A stretch of DNA of 64,000 nt from Clostridia bacterium (GCA_018433675.1 JAHDQS010000014.1:84129-148128), one strand, 5' to 3'; positions 9,801 to 18,016 are shown, counted from the first letter of the stretch. Notes: a model not told the origin generated them from the letters alone. Numbers and translations are program-made.

Positions 9801-10284
9801 GCAGTTCGCTCAATTTTCCGTTCAAATCCTCGTTATTCGCAGCTCCCAACTTCCCTAAGCACTCCCTCAACTTCTCCGGAGCAACATCATATACCTTGAA
9901 TTCAGCAACGATCTCCACCAGTTCCTTGAGAAAGCCCGGCCTTTCCAACACTCTCGCAAAGGTCGTAATATCTTTTCTCTGCTCTTCCAATAATCGACGC
10001 ATAATTATGGCCTTGCCCGTTTCATCCAAAACCGGATAGATTCCGCCGCCCGACTCCTGTAAAACCTGCCAAGCCAAACGTTGAAAGCTTTGAACCTGAG
10101 CAAACATCGCTCCGCCTGTTTTACAAAAAGAAAGCAGTTTCTTTTCCATCTGGTAGGAAGCCTGTTCCGGAACAAGGTATATCAAGGCCTTCTTCTCATT
10201 ATTTTTTTCCTTGGCGGCAATTTCGGTTAAGCAACGGTATGTTTTACCTGTACCGGCACGTCCGATAATAAACCTCAATGGCAT
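6823..10284 (-). CDS. addB: AddB, helicase-like/nuclease subunit B
   Basis: 1153 residues, typical of AddB. Partner of AddA, with an N-terminal P-loop GRAGTGKT (residues 8-15), an inactive helicase-like core, and a RecB-type nuclease domain with VIDYKSG. The Cys set CPFAHFLSYGL plus C-EYC-DYRAIC near the end matches the four-Cys iron-sulfur staple of AddB. The ATG at 10284 follows AAGGTGAT. It is the first gene of the addBA pair, with an intrinsic terminator of the upstream cstA gene at 10325-10379. Confidence 0.96.
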   Translation of the reverse strand: MPLRFIIGRAGTGKTYRCLTEIAAKEKNNEKKALIYLVPEQASYQMEKKLLSFCKTGGAMFAQVQSFQRLAWQVLQESGGGIYPVLDETGKAIIMRRLLEEQRKDITTFARVLERPGFLKELVEIVAEFKVYDVAPEKLRECLGKLGAANNEDLNGKLSELLLLYEEYRGYLDKEYLDTDDFLKLLADNLHKVRFFDDAEIWLDGFTGFTPMEYAVLEKLLLCCRRVNVTLCIDGDHLGRRVPETDAFFPPWETYMKLCSLAAKVCVPVEEVVKEAHGNSHRFSSRSELLFLEKNYCSGNDEIYSGKAEGIQVIAAVNRREEVERAAHEIIDLCREKKYRFREIALFIRDFAHYEELLPVIFDDYEIPFFMDKKRPMRHHPLLDLVQGGLEVIERGWNYEPLFRFLKTDLVSISRQEVDVLENYCLAHGIRGSRWTDEASWTFVRAYTFDEEEREEKLNTEIARVLKRVNRAREKAVKDLRELETACKEAKTASDYGAAIFEMMEKLAVAKKLALWSDEAEKEGRLEEARLHRQVWNSMMGLLDQLAVVLGEQKLTLKEYSRLFNAGMENVELALIPPGLDQVLVGSLERSRNPEIKAAFILGVNEGVFPARKTKEGLISDDERRILAEMQLELAPTGDKQLFAEQHLVYLALTRASEFLWLSYPKADDEGRALSPSSVVRRVCALFGRQEEEEKGQGIFDSLVGFDPVLGSLALQLRKVVDGEEIEPFWWQVYNLLLEKEEWREKLVGIIAGLFSADSEENLPSEIVTGLYGRVLKTGVSRLERFQACPFAHFLSYGLQLKKRPEYKLTAPDLGQFFHDALENIYTSLEEKELSLADLAFEQAQEIAEETVDGLAPKLQNEILLSTARYRHLTRKLKGTVANSLQVLQEHEKRGEFRTLGVELEFGKGKKLPGLKHILTNGAELVLEGRIDRVDFARDGNSCLLRVIDYKSGAISLNLLELYHGLKLQLPIYLDVVLANAPRLVQGQAVPAGMLYFKISNPLVLSQRPPTVEELEKERRRKAKMKGFVLRDERVIRLMDREISGYSELIPAAINRQGKFYKNLDTMLSSKDFQIISEHVKDIVKQAAENIYAGNIEVKPYHFSNRKPCEYCDYRAICRFDSTMPHQSYRYLSKKTVFEVKKELGLGEGTSDE

Positions 10285-10324
10285 TCGATCACCTTCTTAT
10301 AAATATAATATAACATTAATAAAT

Positions 10325-10379
10325 GGAAATAAGCACCCCTTTTCTTGTGTTCACAAGATGCCAAAGGGTGCTTATTTCC
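10325..10379 (-). terminator. Intrinsic terminator after cstA
   Basis: Perfect 14-bp stem (10325-10338 with 10366-10379) whose loop holds a second hairpin (TCTTGTG/CACAAGA). On the minus strand a T-rich stretch follows. It separates cstA from addBA. Confidence 0.75.
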
Positions 10380-10416
10380 TCTTTCTTACGAAGCCATGAA
10401 ATTATTATCCGGCCAA

Positions 10417-12078
10417 TTAAGCCGCAACATTCTTTTTCTTCCCGGCAGCTGCCGACAAGATCTTCCAGGCTTCACCTGCCACGACTATAGCCAGTACAAA
10501 CAGCACGGCGGAAGTTGTTCCCAACACGTAATTCGGGCTAGAACCGAAGAAATGCCCATAACCCTGGTAAATTAAAGCGGCAAGAGTCGTTAGGATCATA
10601 AATATCGCAGGATAAAGGGTATATTTCGTAGGCTTTTTGACCCCTACCAAATACGCCGTTACGACCAAGAGAGCTAGTGCCGCAACAAGCTGGTTAGCAG
10701 CACCGAACATAGGCCAAATGACATTGTATGTTCCGGTGTAACCTAAGTAAAAAGCAGGTATGATTATCAGCAGCGAACCTGCTAACCTATTCTTCATAAA
10801 AGGCAACTTCGCACCGATAAGCTCCGCACTGACAAACCTGCCAAGGCGGACCGTGGTATCAAGCGTCGTCATTACAAAGGTCTTCAGCATCGTAATACCA
10901 AAAAGCATGCCGAAAACACCCAGCAACGGTTCGGTTACTTTGCCATACCCCATACCGAATGCCGTGATGGCTCCGCCTTCGCCAAGCACATCCAAGAAGG
11001 AAAAGGCTTCCTGTCCTGCAGGAGCGACCCAGTAAAGACCGGCTGCAACACAAATGACCGCCAACACAGCCAGGACTCCTTCTAAGAGCATGCCCCCGAA
11101 ACCGACCAGCTTCCCATCACTTTCCTTCGCCAACTGTTTGGATGTCGTACCACTGGCAACCAACGAGTGGAAGCCGGAAATAGCACCACAGGCTACGGTA
11201 ATAAACAACATCGGCCAAAGCGGACCGCCGCTGCCGGTAAACCCTGTAAAAGCAGGTGCATTAATAACAGGGCGTGTCACAAATGTTCCGATCAATCCAA
11301 GTCCCAGTCCTATCATCAGTACCCAGTTGGAGATATAATCCCTGGGCTGCAGTAACACCCATACCGGCAGTATAGAGGCAAAAAGTCCGTACGCCATTAA
11401 TAGAATAAACCAAAACGCATATGCATTCGAGCCTTCCAAGGGCGCTGCCACCGGATATCTGAAACCTAAGTAGATCAACAGTGCCAAAATGACAAGCGAA
11501 ACCACCGTTCCAATCGTTAAGGAAATATTCTTCCTATACACCATAAAGCCAAAGAGCATTGCTAATGGTATCACGCCAAAAGTAGGTATTACTACCTCCG
11601 GCGTACTTACTAATGTATTCGCTGCAACAGAACCGAAAACGGCTACTATTAATATTAAAGTTATAAGTACGAAAATCGAAAAAAGATTTCTTGCCCTTTT
11701 CCCAATAACCTGCTGAGCAATCTCCGGAATGCTGTTTCCCTTGCTTCGTGTAGAAATCATCAATGACAGATAGTCATGCACTGCCCCAATGAAAACCGCT
11801 CCAATCATGATCCAAAGGATCGTCCCTCCCCAGCCAAAGGCGGCTACGGCCGCAACCGGACCGAGGATTGGCCCCGCACCGGCAATAGATGAAAAATGAT
11901 GTCCGAATAAAACAAAAGGCTTAGCGGGGTAATAGTCTACACCGTCGTTTTGTTCAATCGCCGGTGTTTTGTTCTCGTCGTTTGGGGCGACAGTCTTCTT
12001 CTCGATCTTAGTGCCATACCATTTATAAGCGAAATAGAACCAAACGACAGCAATGACAACCAGTAACGCCGAATTCAC
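10417..12078 (-). CDS. cstA: CstA-family transporter (pyruvate/peptide)
   Basis: 553 residues, integral membrane protein of the carbon-starvation family (CstA/BtsT), which imports pyruvate and perhaps peptides with protons. Shows the family stretch GHHFSSIAGAGPILGP near residue 60, many hydrophobic helices, SGFHSLVASGTTSKQL, and a short C-terminal hydrophilic end. The start is GTG at 12078, 6 bases after GGAGGTG; the longer reading from 12111 has no site. It lies 200 bases downstream of ilvN on the same strand but behind a hairpin, so it probably has its own promoter. Which substrate it carries is not shown. Confidence 0.88.
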   Translation of the reverse strand: MNSALLVVIAVVWFYFAYKWYGTKIEKKTVAPNDENKTPAIEQNDGVDYYPAKPFVLFGHHFSSIAGAGPILGPVAAVAAFGWGGTILWIMIGAVFIGAVHDYLSLMISTRSKGNSIPEIAQQVIGKRARNLFSIFVLITLILIVAVFGSVAANTLVSTPEVVIPTFGVIPLAMLFGFMVYRKNISLTIGTVVSLVILALLIYLGFRYPVAAPLEGSNAYAFWFILLMAYGLFASILPVWVLLQPRDYISNWVLMIGLGLGLIGTFVTRPVINAPAFTGFTGSGGPLWPMLFITVACGAISGFHSLVASGTTSKQLAKESDGKLVGFGGMLLEGVLAVLAVICVAAGLYWVAPAGQEAFSFLDVLGEGGAITAFGMGYGKVTEPLLGVFGMLFGITMLKTFVMTTLDTTVRLGRFVSAELIGAKLPFMKNRLAGSLLIIIPAFYLGYTGTYNVIWPMFGAANQLVAALALLVVTAYLVGVKKPTKYTLYPAIFMILTTLAALIYQGYGHFFGSSPNYVLGTTSAVLFVLAIVVAGEAWKILSAAAGKKKNVAA

Positions 12079-12215
12079 AAAATCACCTCCAAATTTGATA
12101 ATTATAAACAAATAGCTATTTCCTTCTTTCCCCCTTTCTTCAATAATCTACCTTGCTACATTTTCATAATACCATATTACTTTCGGAATAGTAAACTATT
12201 TTTTAAGCAAAGAAT

Positions 12216-12260
12216 AACCCCACCCGAAATCGCAATCAAAGATCACTGTTGGGTAGGGTT
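12216..12260 (-). terminator. Probable terminator after ilvN
   Basis: 10-bp stem with one G-U pair (12216-12225 with 12251-12260) and a 25-base loop, 20 bases past the ilvN stop. The T-run on the minus strand is imperfect (TTATTCTTT). Confidence 0.5.
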
Positions 12261-12280
12261 CATATTAAAATTTTTACAAA

Positions 12281-12775
12281 TTATAACTCCTTAGCCGGTA
12301 AAGGCCCCCTTGAAATTACCGTCTTACCCGTCCTTACAATCTCTACAATACCGTGATCTCTCATTACTTCACACAATGCATCAATCTTCTCTTGAGAACC
12401 GCTCAACTCAATAACCATCGTTTCCCGATTAACATCCACGATACGAGCACGGAAAATATCGACTATGTCTACGATATCCGAACGTTTCTCCGGCATGGCA
12501 CATACCTTTATTAAGGCTAATTCCCGGTCAAGATAATCCGTACTGGTTAAATCAATTATTTTAATAACATCAACCAGCTTGGCTAATTGATTAACGACCT
12601 GTTCGATCTCCCTGTCATCGCCTTTAACAACAATGGTAATCCTGGTAACATCCTCTTCTTCCGTGTAACCTGCCACAATACTCTCGATATTGAATGCCCT
12701 TCGGCTGATTAAGCCCGAAACACGCGTTAAGACTCCCGGTCTGTTTTCTACCAAAACCGCTAATGTATGAGGCAT
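12281..12775 (-). CDS. ilvN: Acetolactate synthase small (regulatory) subunit
   Basis: 164 residues, the normal size. Regulatory subunit that confers valine feedback on acetohydroxyacid synthase. The N-terminal ACT domain has HTLAVLVENRPGVLTRVSGLISRRAFNIESI, and the C-terminal half has RIVDVNRETMVIELSGSQEKIDAL. The ATG at 12775 is placed 8 bases after GGAG; an upstream GTG in frame is too close to that site. No large subunit (ilvB) or other branched-chain gene is beside it: downstream is cstA, upstream the divergent rnpB. That isolation is unusual, since ilvB and ilvN normally sit together. Confidence 0.93.
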   Translation of the reverse strand: MPHTLAVLVENRPGVLTRVSGLISRRAFNIESIVAGYTEEEDVTRITIVVKGDDREIEQVVNQLAKLVDVIKIIDLTSTDYLDRELALIKVCAMPEKRSDIVDIVDIFRARIVDVNRETMVIELSGSQEKIDALCEVMRDHGIVEIVRTGKTVISRGPLPAKEL

Positions 12776-12915
12776 TTTCAACACTCCTCTCTATTTCAAA
12801 TCATGTACTATCCTGCCGGTTGCCTCAATGCAGGTATTATATTTGACTTCTCTTCTTTTTGTCAATACAAACTGTATCTTGATGTGCCTTGATGTACATC
12901 TTGAAAAAGCATAAC

Positions 12916-12945
12916 TTGCACCAAAGACAATGATTGTGTTAAACT
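12916..12945 (+). promoter_or_regulatory. Possible rnpB promoter
   Basis: TTGCAC (12916-12921), 18-base spacer, TAAACT (12940-12945). The -10 is weak; position relative to the mature 5' end of the RNase P RNA is right. Confidence 0.35.
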
Positions 12946-12967
12946 ATAGTTCCTAATAACAAGCGTC

Positions 12968-13338
12968 ATGAGTATGCTGGATGACCGCGGGTACAAATGC
13001 CGAAAGGCTGTATCTGAGGAAAGTCCGAGCTCCTTAGGGCAGGGTGCTGGGTAACACCCAGTGGAGGCGACTCCAAGGAAAGTGCCACAGAAACATACCG
13101 CCGATGGCCGGATTCCGGCACAGGCAAGGATGGAAAGGCGAGGTAAGAGCTCACCAGCAGCCAGGTGACTGGCTGGCTCGGTAAACCCCACCCGGAGCAA
13201 GACCGAATAGAGGAGCAACGGAACGGCCCGTTCCGCTCCCGGGTAAGGTCGCTTGAGGTGTCAGGCAACTGACATCCCAGATAAATGGTCATCACCCCTC
13301 AGGGGGAGACAGAACTCGGCTTACAGGCATACTCATGT
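12968..13338 (+). ncRNA. rnpB: RNase P RNA (bacterial type A)
   Basis: Catalytic RNA of tRNA 5'-end maturation. Conserved core GAGGAAAGTCCGAGCTCC near the 5' end and ACAGAACTCGGCTTACAG near the 3' end are present. The ends pair as P1 (CATGAGTATGC at 12968-12978 with its complement at 13328-13338). About 371 bases, with the GGCGAGGTAAGAGCTCACCAG-type internal region. An intrinsic terminator follows directly. It is one of few plus-strand genes here. Confidence 0.96.
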
Positions 13339-13350
13339 CATCTTGCTTTT

Positions 13351-13377
13351 CCCTGCAACATCTTGCGGGGCATTTTT
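13351..13377 (+). terminator. Terminator of rnpB
   Basis: CCCTGCAA/TTGCGGGG hairpin with a 4-base loop followed by CATTTTTTAT on the plus strand. Confidence 0.85.
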
Positions 13378-13397
13378 TATTTATGCACAAATTACCG

Positions 13398-13862
13398 TTA
13401 ATCAACTCTAGAGATAACCTGGGCTGAATCACCGGTTTTTACTAGTCCTCCTTTGACAACCTTGCCAAAACGCCCTTCTCGACTAACAATATACGGTCTC
13501 CCTTCCTCTTTAAATATCTCTTTTCCGATATGACATATCTCTACCTCCGCCTCACCGAGCCTGATTACAGCTCCTACGCTCAGCTTCTCTAAAGGCACAC
13601 CGCTTATCGTAAAGTTCTCCGTATACCCTGTGCTATTTACTATATCCATCTTTTCCGGGGGTACCTTTTTCATAGCTTCGATGGGAAAAATACTGACCTG
13701 CCTGTCCCAATTCCCGCCATGGGCGTCATTCTCCACTCCCCAACCTTCAATCACATTTACCGCTTCTACACTATCTTTTTCTATCCCCTTTATTTCACTG
13801 ATATTGATTGATAATATCCTGCCTGCTGCCTCCAATATTTTCACCCCGTTTATATTCTTCAC
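13398..13862 (-). CDS. Stand-alone MOSC-domain protein
   Basis: 154 residues. MOSC domains bind sulfur and molybdopterin-type ligands in molybdenum cofactor chemistry. Signature parts: GVENDAHGGNWDRQVSI, FTISGVPLEKLSVGAVIRLGEAEVEI, the conserved Cys in EICHIGKEI, and SREGRFGKVVKGG. It starts with GTG at 13862, overlapping the TGA of the upstream aminotransferase by 4 bases (GTGA) and with little ribosome binding site of its own, so translation is probably coupled. No other molybdenum cofactor gene is nearby, so its target is unknown. Confidence 0.85.
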   Translation of the reverse strand: MKNINGVKILEAAGRILSINISEIKGIEKDSVEAVNVIEGWGVENDAHGGNWDRQVSIFPIEAMKKVPPEKMDIVNSTGYTENFTISGVPLEKLSVGAVIRLGEAEVEICHIGKEIFKEEGRPYIVSREGRFGKVVKGGLVKTGDSAQVISRVD

Positions 13863-15274
13863 GCATTGCTTTTCTTAAACAACGAACGCAAAGCTTTACC
13901 TGCACTGCCCAAAACAATCTTTGTAAACCCGCTCTTTTTAAAAATATCCTCCATGGCATAAACCAATGTCTCCAACGAATCCTCACTGACCGTTAAGGGC
14001 GGTTCAAGACGTATTACATTAGGATTATTTAGCGTGTATGCCGTAATAATCTGATGCTTATTCATCAACTCTCCGGCAAACAAGGCACCAAAATACTCCT
14101 CGGCAAGGGCACCTACCCTACCCCCAGTTATTCCATTCATGACTTTGCCCACAGGCTGTTTGAATTCGACTCCGATCAAAAGCCCCTTGCCCCGCACATC
14201 TTGAATCAAATCGTATGTTGCTTGTAACTCCTTCATTTTTTCTAATAAGTACTTGCCTTTTTCCTCTGCTTGTCGCGGCAAATCGTTTGCCAGAATTGAC
14301 TGCAACGCAGCTATACCAACTGCCATCGCTAACGTGTTCCCGCCAAAAGTAGAGGTATGAAGAGCATACTTGTCCATACCGCCGTAAACGTTGTCCCAAA
14401 GCTGCGGGCGAGCAATATATGCGCCTAAAGGCATCACTCCACCCCCCAACGATTTTGCCAGACAAATAATATCGGGGATAACACCGTCATGCTCGCAGGC
14501 AAACAACTTGCCGGTTCTGCCCAACCCGGTCTGTATTTCATCAACGATAAGTATAGTACCATACCTATCGCACAGTTCACGCACACCGGTCAAATAGCCT
14601 TCAGGAGGCACATTGACCCCGCCCTCACCCTGGATTGGTTCGACAATAAAGGCTGCCACATCTTGAAAAGACAGCTTGGCCTCCAGGGCCTTCAAATCTC
14701 CGAAGGGAACAGCTTCACAGTCTGGCAATAAGGGTTTAAACGGTTGACGGTATTTTTCACGCCCTGTTACCGACAACGACCCGAAGCTCTTGCCATGAAA
14801 CGAGTTCTCGCAAAAAACAATCTTGCTGCGACCGGGATTTGCTGCACGTCCAAGCTTTAATGCTCCCTCCACCGCTTCTGTTCCGCTATTGCAAAAAAAC
14901 ACCCTTTGTAAATCACCGGGCGCTACAAGGGCCAGATTATGTGCCAGAACGGAAGCCAAAGGGTTTAATGCTGCCTGCATAATATTAGGTCTTGTAGCGA
15001 CTTTTTCAATTGCCGCCAGAACCTCGCGGGGGTTATGCCCTAAATTTAAAGCTCCGTATCCCCCCAGAAAATCAAGATACCTTTTGCCATCCGCATCCCA
15101 AACATATTCTCCCTCTGCTTTAACAAACTCCTTGTCAAAATCAATCAGCTTCATCACTGCCACCAGCGAAGGATTGACATAATCCTGATAATATGCTCTC
15201 ATCGTTTGCCTGTTGATTAGCAGTGCTTCCTCGAGAGTCAAAAGAACCTTATCGCCTTTTTTTACTGTATCCAT
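13859..15274 (-). CDS. Class III aminotransferase, putrescine-type
   Basis: 471 residues, PLP-dependent aminotransferase of class III, closest in motifs to putrescine/ornithine/acetylornithine aminotransferases (YgjG-like). Motifs: FLGGYGALNLGHNP, FFCNSGTEAVEGALKL, SFHGKSFGSLSVTG, VEPIQGEGGVNVPP, VDEIQTGLGRTGKLFACEH with the PLP-pairing Asp, and the Schiff-base Lys in CLAKSLGGGVMPLGA. The ATG at 15274 has AAGGGGAGAT before it. The upstream region holds a perfect inverted repeat shared with the divergent small gene. speE in the same window makes a polyamine link plausible, but substrate is inference. Confidence 0.87.
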   Translation of the reverse strand: MDTVKKGDKVLLTLEEALLINRQTMRAYYQDYVNPSLVAVMKLIDFDKEFVKAEGEYVWDADGKRYLDFLGGYGALNLGHNPREVLAAIEKVATRPNIMQAALNPLASVLAHNLALVAPGDLQRVFFCNSGTEAVEGALKLGRAANPGRSKIVFCENSFHGKSFGSLSVTGREKYRQPFKPLLPDCEAVPFGDLKALEAKLSFQDVAAFIVEPIQGEGGVNVPPEGYLTGVRELCDRYGTILIVDEIQTGLGRTGKLFACEHDGVIPDIICLAKSLGGGVMPLGAYIARPQLWDNVYGGMDKYALHTSTFGGNTLAMAVGIAALQSILANDLPRQAEEKGKYLLEKMKELQATYDLIQDVRGKGLLIGVEFKQPVGKVMNGITGGRVGALAEEYFGALFAGELMNKHQIITAYTLNNPNVIRLEPPLTVSEDSLETLVYAMEDIFKKSGFTKIVLGSAGKALRSLFKKSNA

Positions 15275-15301
15275 GATGATCTCCCCTTAATTATTCATCA
15301 T

Positions 15302-15333
15302 CTCCAATAATATATATTATAATATTATTGGAG
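15302..15333. promoter_or_regulatory. 12-bp perfect inverted repeat between divergent genes
   Basis: CTCCAATAATAT (15302-15313) and its exact complement (15322-15333) with an 8-base AT spacer. It lies between the aminotransferase (minus) and an 85-residue gene (plus), and its right arm includes most of the GGAGG of the plus gene. It may be an operator for both genes or an RNA hairpin masking that ribosome binding site. Confidence 0.6.
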
Positions 15334-15342
15334 GTGGTTAAT

Positions 15343-15600
15343 ATGTCAATAAACCAACTTAAAGTGACCCTGGAACAAGACGTTCCCGCGAACAAGAAGG
15401 ATCAATATATTGAAATCGGTAATGACAGTGATAATGGCAACACCGGAATTCAGAGTATTCACGTCCGTTTCAACAAGAATTTCCGAATCGAGATCGTACA
15501 AAAGAATGAAAAAGAGGTGCTGGTTACACTAGCTGCCGGCGGCATAAGTAAAGAAATAGACAGCCAGACTTTTAAGCAGCTTATCACCATGAACTATTGA
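15343..15600 (+). CDS. Small hypothetical protein
   Basis: 85 residues starting MSINQLKVTLEQDVPANKKDQYIE. I recognise no family. Composition is mixed alpha/beta and soluble, with no Cys, signal or membrane segment. The ATG at 15343 follows GGAGG at 8-base spacing; the right arm of a perfect inverted repeat (15302-15333) ends inside that site. It is divergent from the aminotransferase and convergent with the zinc-ribbon gene, so it is a single-gene unit. Likely real because of the strong ribosome binding site. Confidence 0.72.
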   Translation: MSINQLKVTLEQDVPANKKDQYIEIGNDSDNGNTGIQSIHVRFNKNFRIEIVQKNEKEVLVTLAAGGISKEIDSQTFKQLITMNY

Positions 15601-15634
15601 CGAACATGCAGCAACTACCGACACAATAACAAAC

Positions 15635-16348
15635 CTACTGTTTATTAATAATAATGCGCCCGCAGTTATCGCAACGGCATAACTGGGTCCTCTCCTTGAT
15701 TCGCTTCTCTAAAACAGCAGGTAAACTGATGTGGCACTCCGAACAAGAACCATTCTGCAGATAAGAAATGGGGTTTTGCGGAAAATGCCTCTCTGTTTCG
15801 TGTACCAGGCGAATAACAGCAGGGCTTAATTGTTCCCTGACGGCTTCCTGTCTAGACCTTAATTCCGACAACAGAGACTCAACTTCTTTGGCTTTTTCCT
15901 TATACACTTTCACCCTATTATTATACTCAACTTTCAGTTTCCTTACCGCCTTCTTCCTTTCATTGCTTTCTATTTTTAGCTCTTCTGCTCGTTTTGTATC
16001 CTCTAAGTATTGCGTTTCCGCCTTTTCTATTTCAGCCTCATTATTCATAACCGCCTGTTGCAGGGCCATTAATTCCTTCATGGATTTACCCTTGGCCCCG
16101 TAAAGGTTTTCTTTGGCTTTCTCCACCTGCATATTGAGCTTCCCGAGTATTCCATCAATCTCACGGGAAGCTTTTTCTGCTTTTTTTATCTCTTCTGTAG
16201 TCACCGCAAGTTCCTTATCCTTACCCTCTATCTCCGACCGCATACCCTTCAGTTCTTCGATTAGGGTTTGCAATTCCCCCTTATTCTTGAGAGCATATTC
16301 CTTTTTCTTCAGAACCTGCAGCTTCCAAATAAGCTTTTCCTGCTCCAT
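15635..16348 (-). CDS. Coiled-coil protein with C4 zinc ribbon (COG1579)
   Basis: 237 residues. A long, charged N-terminal coiled-coil hairpin (about residues 1-170) is followed by NGSCSECHISLP and CRCDNCGRII, which supply a four-Cys zinc ribbon. This matches the conserved C4-type zinc ribbon family that is commonly next to nif3 and trmK in Firmicutes, as here. Function is poorly defined; nucleic-acid association is assumed from the ribbon. ATG at 16348 with GGCGGT upstream. Confidence 0.88.
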   Translation of the reverse strand: MEQEKLIWKLQVLKKKEYALKNKGELQTLIEELKGMRSEIEGKDKELAVTTEEIKKAEKASREIDGILGKLNMQVEKAKENLYGAKGKSMKELMALQQAVMNNEAEIEKAETQYLEDTKRAEELKIESNERKKAVRKLKVEYNNRVKVYKEKAKEVESLLSELRSRQEAVREQLSPAVIRLVHETERHFPQNPISYLQNGSCSECHISLPAVLEKRIKERTQLCRCDNCGRIIINKQ

Positions 16349-16421
16349 TTCTCTACCGCCTTTCCGCTTGCCGTTTTATGTTCTTGTTGCCAAGACAGCC
16401 ATTTTCTTTATGAGAAAGCAA

Positions 16422-16447
16422 TAGGATAGGAAACAATTCCTACCCTA
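16422..16447 (-). terminator. Possible terminator at the end of nif3
   Basis: TAGGGTAGGAA pairs with TTCCTATCCTA (one G-U) around a 4-base loop and includes the nif3 stop codon; TTGCTTTCTC follows on the minus strand. The T-run is weak. Confidence 0.45.
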
Positions 16448-17332
16448 CAAAAAACAAAAGGGGTCTGTATTGATCTGTGATGCATGAACCCTGACTCCTT
16501 CATTTGTCAATTTATCCGTTAAATAACCCGCAAGGCTATCCATCGCCGGCCTTTCTGTTGCAAAGTGTCCGGCATCGATTAGCACCATTTTGCATTCCAG
16601 TACCTCCTGAGCCTCGTGATATTTTACATCAGCGGTTATGATGACTTGCGCGCCGCAAGCAGCAGCCCGACGATATAGTGAAATACCACTTCCTCCACAC
16701 ACCGCCACCTTCTCGATTAACAATTCCTTATCCCCACAATACCTGAGATTATCAATATGTAATCTCTTCTTAACAAGACAGGCCAAATCCAATAAAGACA
16801 TGGGAGCAGGCAACCTGCCCACCCTACCTAATCCCGCCTTTTCACCCCTATTGACCAGCGGATAAAGGTCATAAGCAACCTCCTCATAGGGATGGGCTTC
16901 AAGCATGGCCTGAATAACCTCCGCCCTTCTTTCTTCAGGAACAATAGTTTCCAGTACAGATATGTCCTTAAGCCCTAACGCCTCGGCCAGCACATCATTA
17001 ACTCCGCCACAAACAACATCCAGATTTGTGTGAGCCGCATACATTGCCATGTCTCTTTTCACCAAACCTGCTAATAACCGCCCAATAGGCCTGTCTGCCC
17101 TTAAATCCTTCTGTGCCTTGAAAAACGGTGTATGATGGACAACAACCATTTCAACACCTAACGATACGGCTTCCTTGAGTACGGCGTCGTTAAAATCCAG
17201 CGCCGTCAAAATACCACTTATCGTTTGATTCGGGTCACCAACCTGCAACCCAATATTGTCGCCTTCCTCAGCCAGAAATGAAGGAGCATACTTTTCCAGC
17301 AATTCTATTATTCTCCAACAGTATACAGCCAT
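16445..17332 (-). CDS. Nif3-like dinuclear metal-centre protein
   Basis: 295 residues of the Nif3/YbgI family (annotated as GTP cyclohydrolase 1 type 2 homologue). Metal ligands are visible in VVVHHTPFF and DAGHFATE. It carries a reduced insert (VPEERRAEVIQAMLEAHPYEEVAYDLYPL) like the PII-like domain of Bacillus YqfO, which explains a length between the short and long forms. It overlaps the 3' end of trmK by 25 bases, the conserved trmK-nif3 pairing. ATG at 17332. Biochemical role is not settled for the family. Confidence 0.92.
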   Translation of the reverse strand: MAVYCWRIIELLEKYAPSFLAEEGDNIGLQVGDPNQTISGILTALDFNDAVLKEAVSLGVEMVVVHHTPFFKAQKDLRADRPIGRLLAGLVKRDMAMYAAHTNLDVVCGGVNDVLAEALGLKDISVLETIVPEERRAEVIQAMLEAHPYEEVAYDLYPLVNRGEKAGLGRVGRLPAPMSLLDLACLVKKRLHIDNLRYCGDKELLIEKVAVCGGSGISLYRRAAACGAQVIITADVKYHEAQEVLECKMVLIDAGHFATERPAMDSLAGYLTDKLTNEGVRVHASQINTDPFCFL

Positions 17333-18015
17333 TCCTTTAACCCCTTTGCCAGAACAAGTTTCTCATATAATTCCACCGCTTTTTTTCGTGTCCCTTCTCC
17401 TGTAGATTTCTCTAATTCCTCGATAATTTCCTGCATTGAGTTTATACTTTTTTCCAAAATCTTAATCAAGAGAGGGTGTCTGTCTTTTATCAGACACGGA
17501 CCATACTCGGCTTCCAGCTCATTCAACTCCATGCTTTTCCCTTGCTTTGCCGCCATTACAACATAAAAGCGTTCTGCTTCGGCAACAATACTTTCACTGT
17601 AAATACTCCATCCATGAGAGGTTAACCATCTTCTGAGACTTTTTTCTCCGCTCATCGGCTGAAGAACAAGCTGTCCTATACCAGCTGTCACAACAGGGTT
17701 CTCCTCGAGGATGCCGATTATCGTACTACCCCCCATGCCGGCGATAACAGCAGCACCAACCTCGCCCGGCAATAGCGCCTTAAACCCGCTGCCTTTCCTG
17801 ATTTCGATTTTTTCGCTAAGTTCAAGCTCATTCACTGCCCTACAAGCACTCCTATAAGGCCCTTCGCTTACCTCAACACCAATCACATAAAGTGCAATCT
17901 CCTCTTTTACCAAGTAAGCCGCCAATAAAGCGTGGTCACATCCGATATCAGCTACTCTTGTCCCGGGTGAAACCATACCGGCTATCTCAGTCAAACGTCT
18001 CGATATCTTCATCAT
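17308..18015 (-). CDS. trmK: tRNA (adenine22-N1)-methyltransferase
   Basis: 235 residues, Rossmann-fold SAM-dependent enzyme that makes m1A22 in tRNA. Motif I VADIGCDHALLAAYLV near residue 20, GMGG in the AVIAGMGGSTIIGIL stretch, and the C-terminal coiled coil (EKSINSMQEIIEELEKS) of the COG2384 family. Starts ATG-ATG at 18015, one base after the stop of the GGT-family gene, with GGTGG upstream, so it is cotranscribed with it and with nif3. Confidence 0.94.
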   Translation of the reverse strand: MMKISRRLTEIAGMVSPGTRVADIGCDHALLAAYLVKEEIALYVIGVEVSEGPYRSACRAVNELELSEKIEIRKGSGFKALLPGEVGAAVIAGMGGSTIIGILEENPVVTAGIGQLVLQPMSGEKSLRRWLTSHGWSIYSESIVAEAERFYVVMAAKQGKSMELNELEAEYGPCLIKDRHPLLIKILEKSINSMQEIIEELEKSTGEGTRKKAVELYEKLVLAKGLKEWLYTVGE

Positions 18016-18016
18016 T

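Noticed and set aside
12862..13295. Two minus-strand frames of 109-118 codons over rnpB
   Set aside because: They lie on the antisense strand of RNase P RNA and have no protein features; the RNA explains the sequence.
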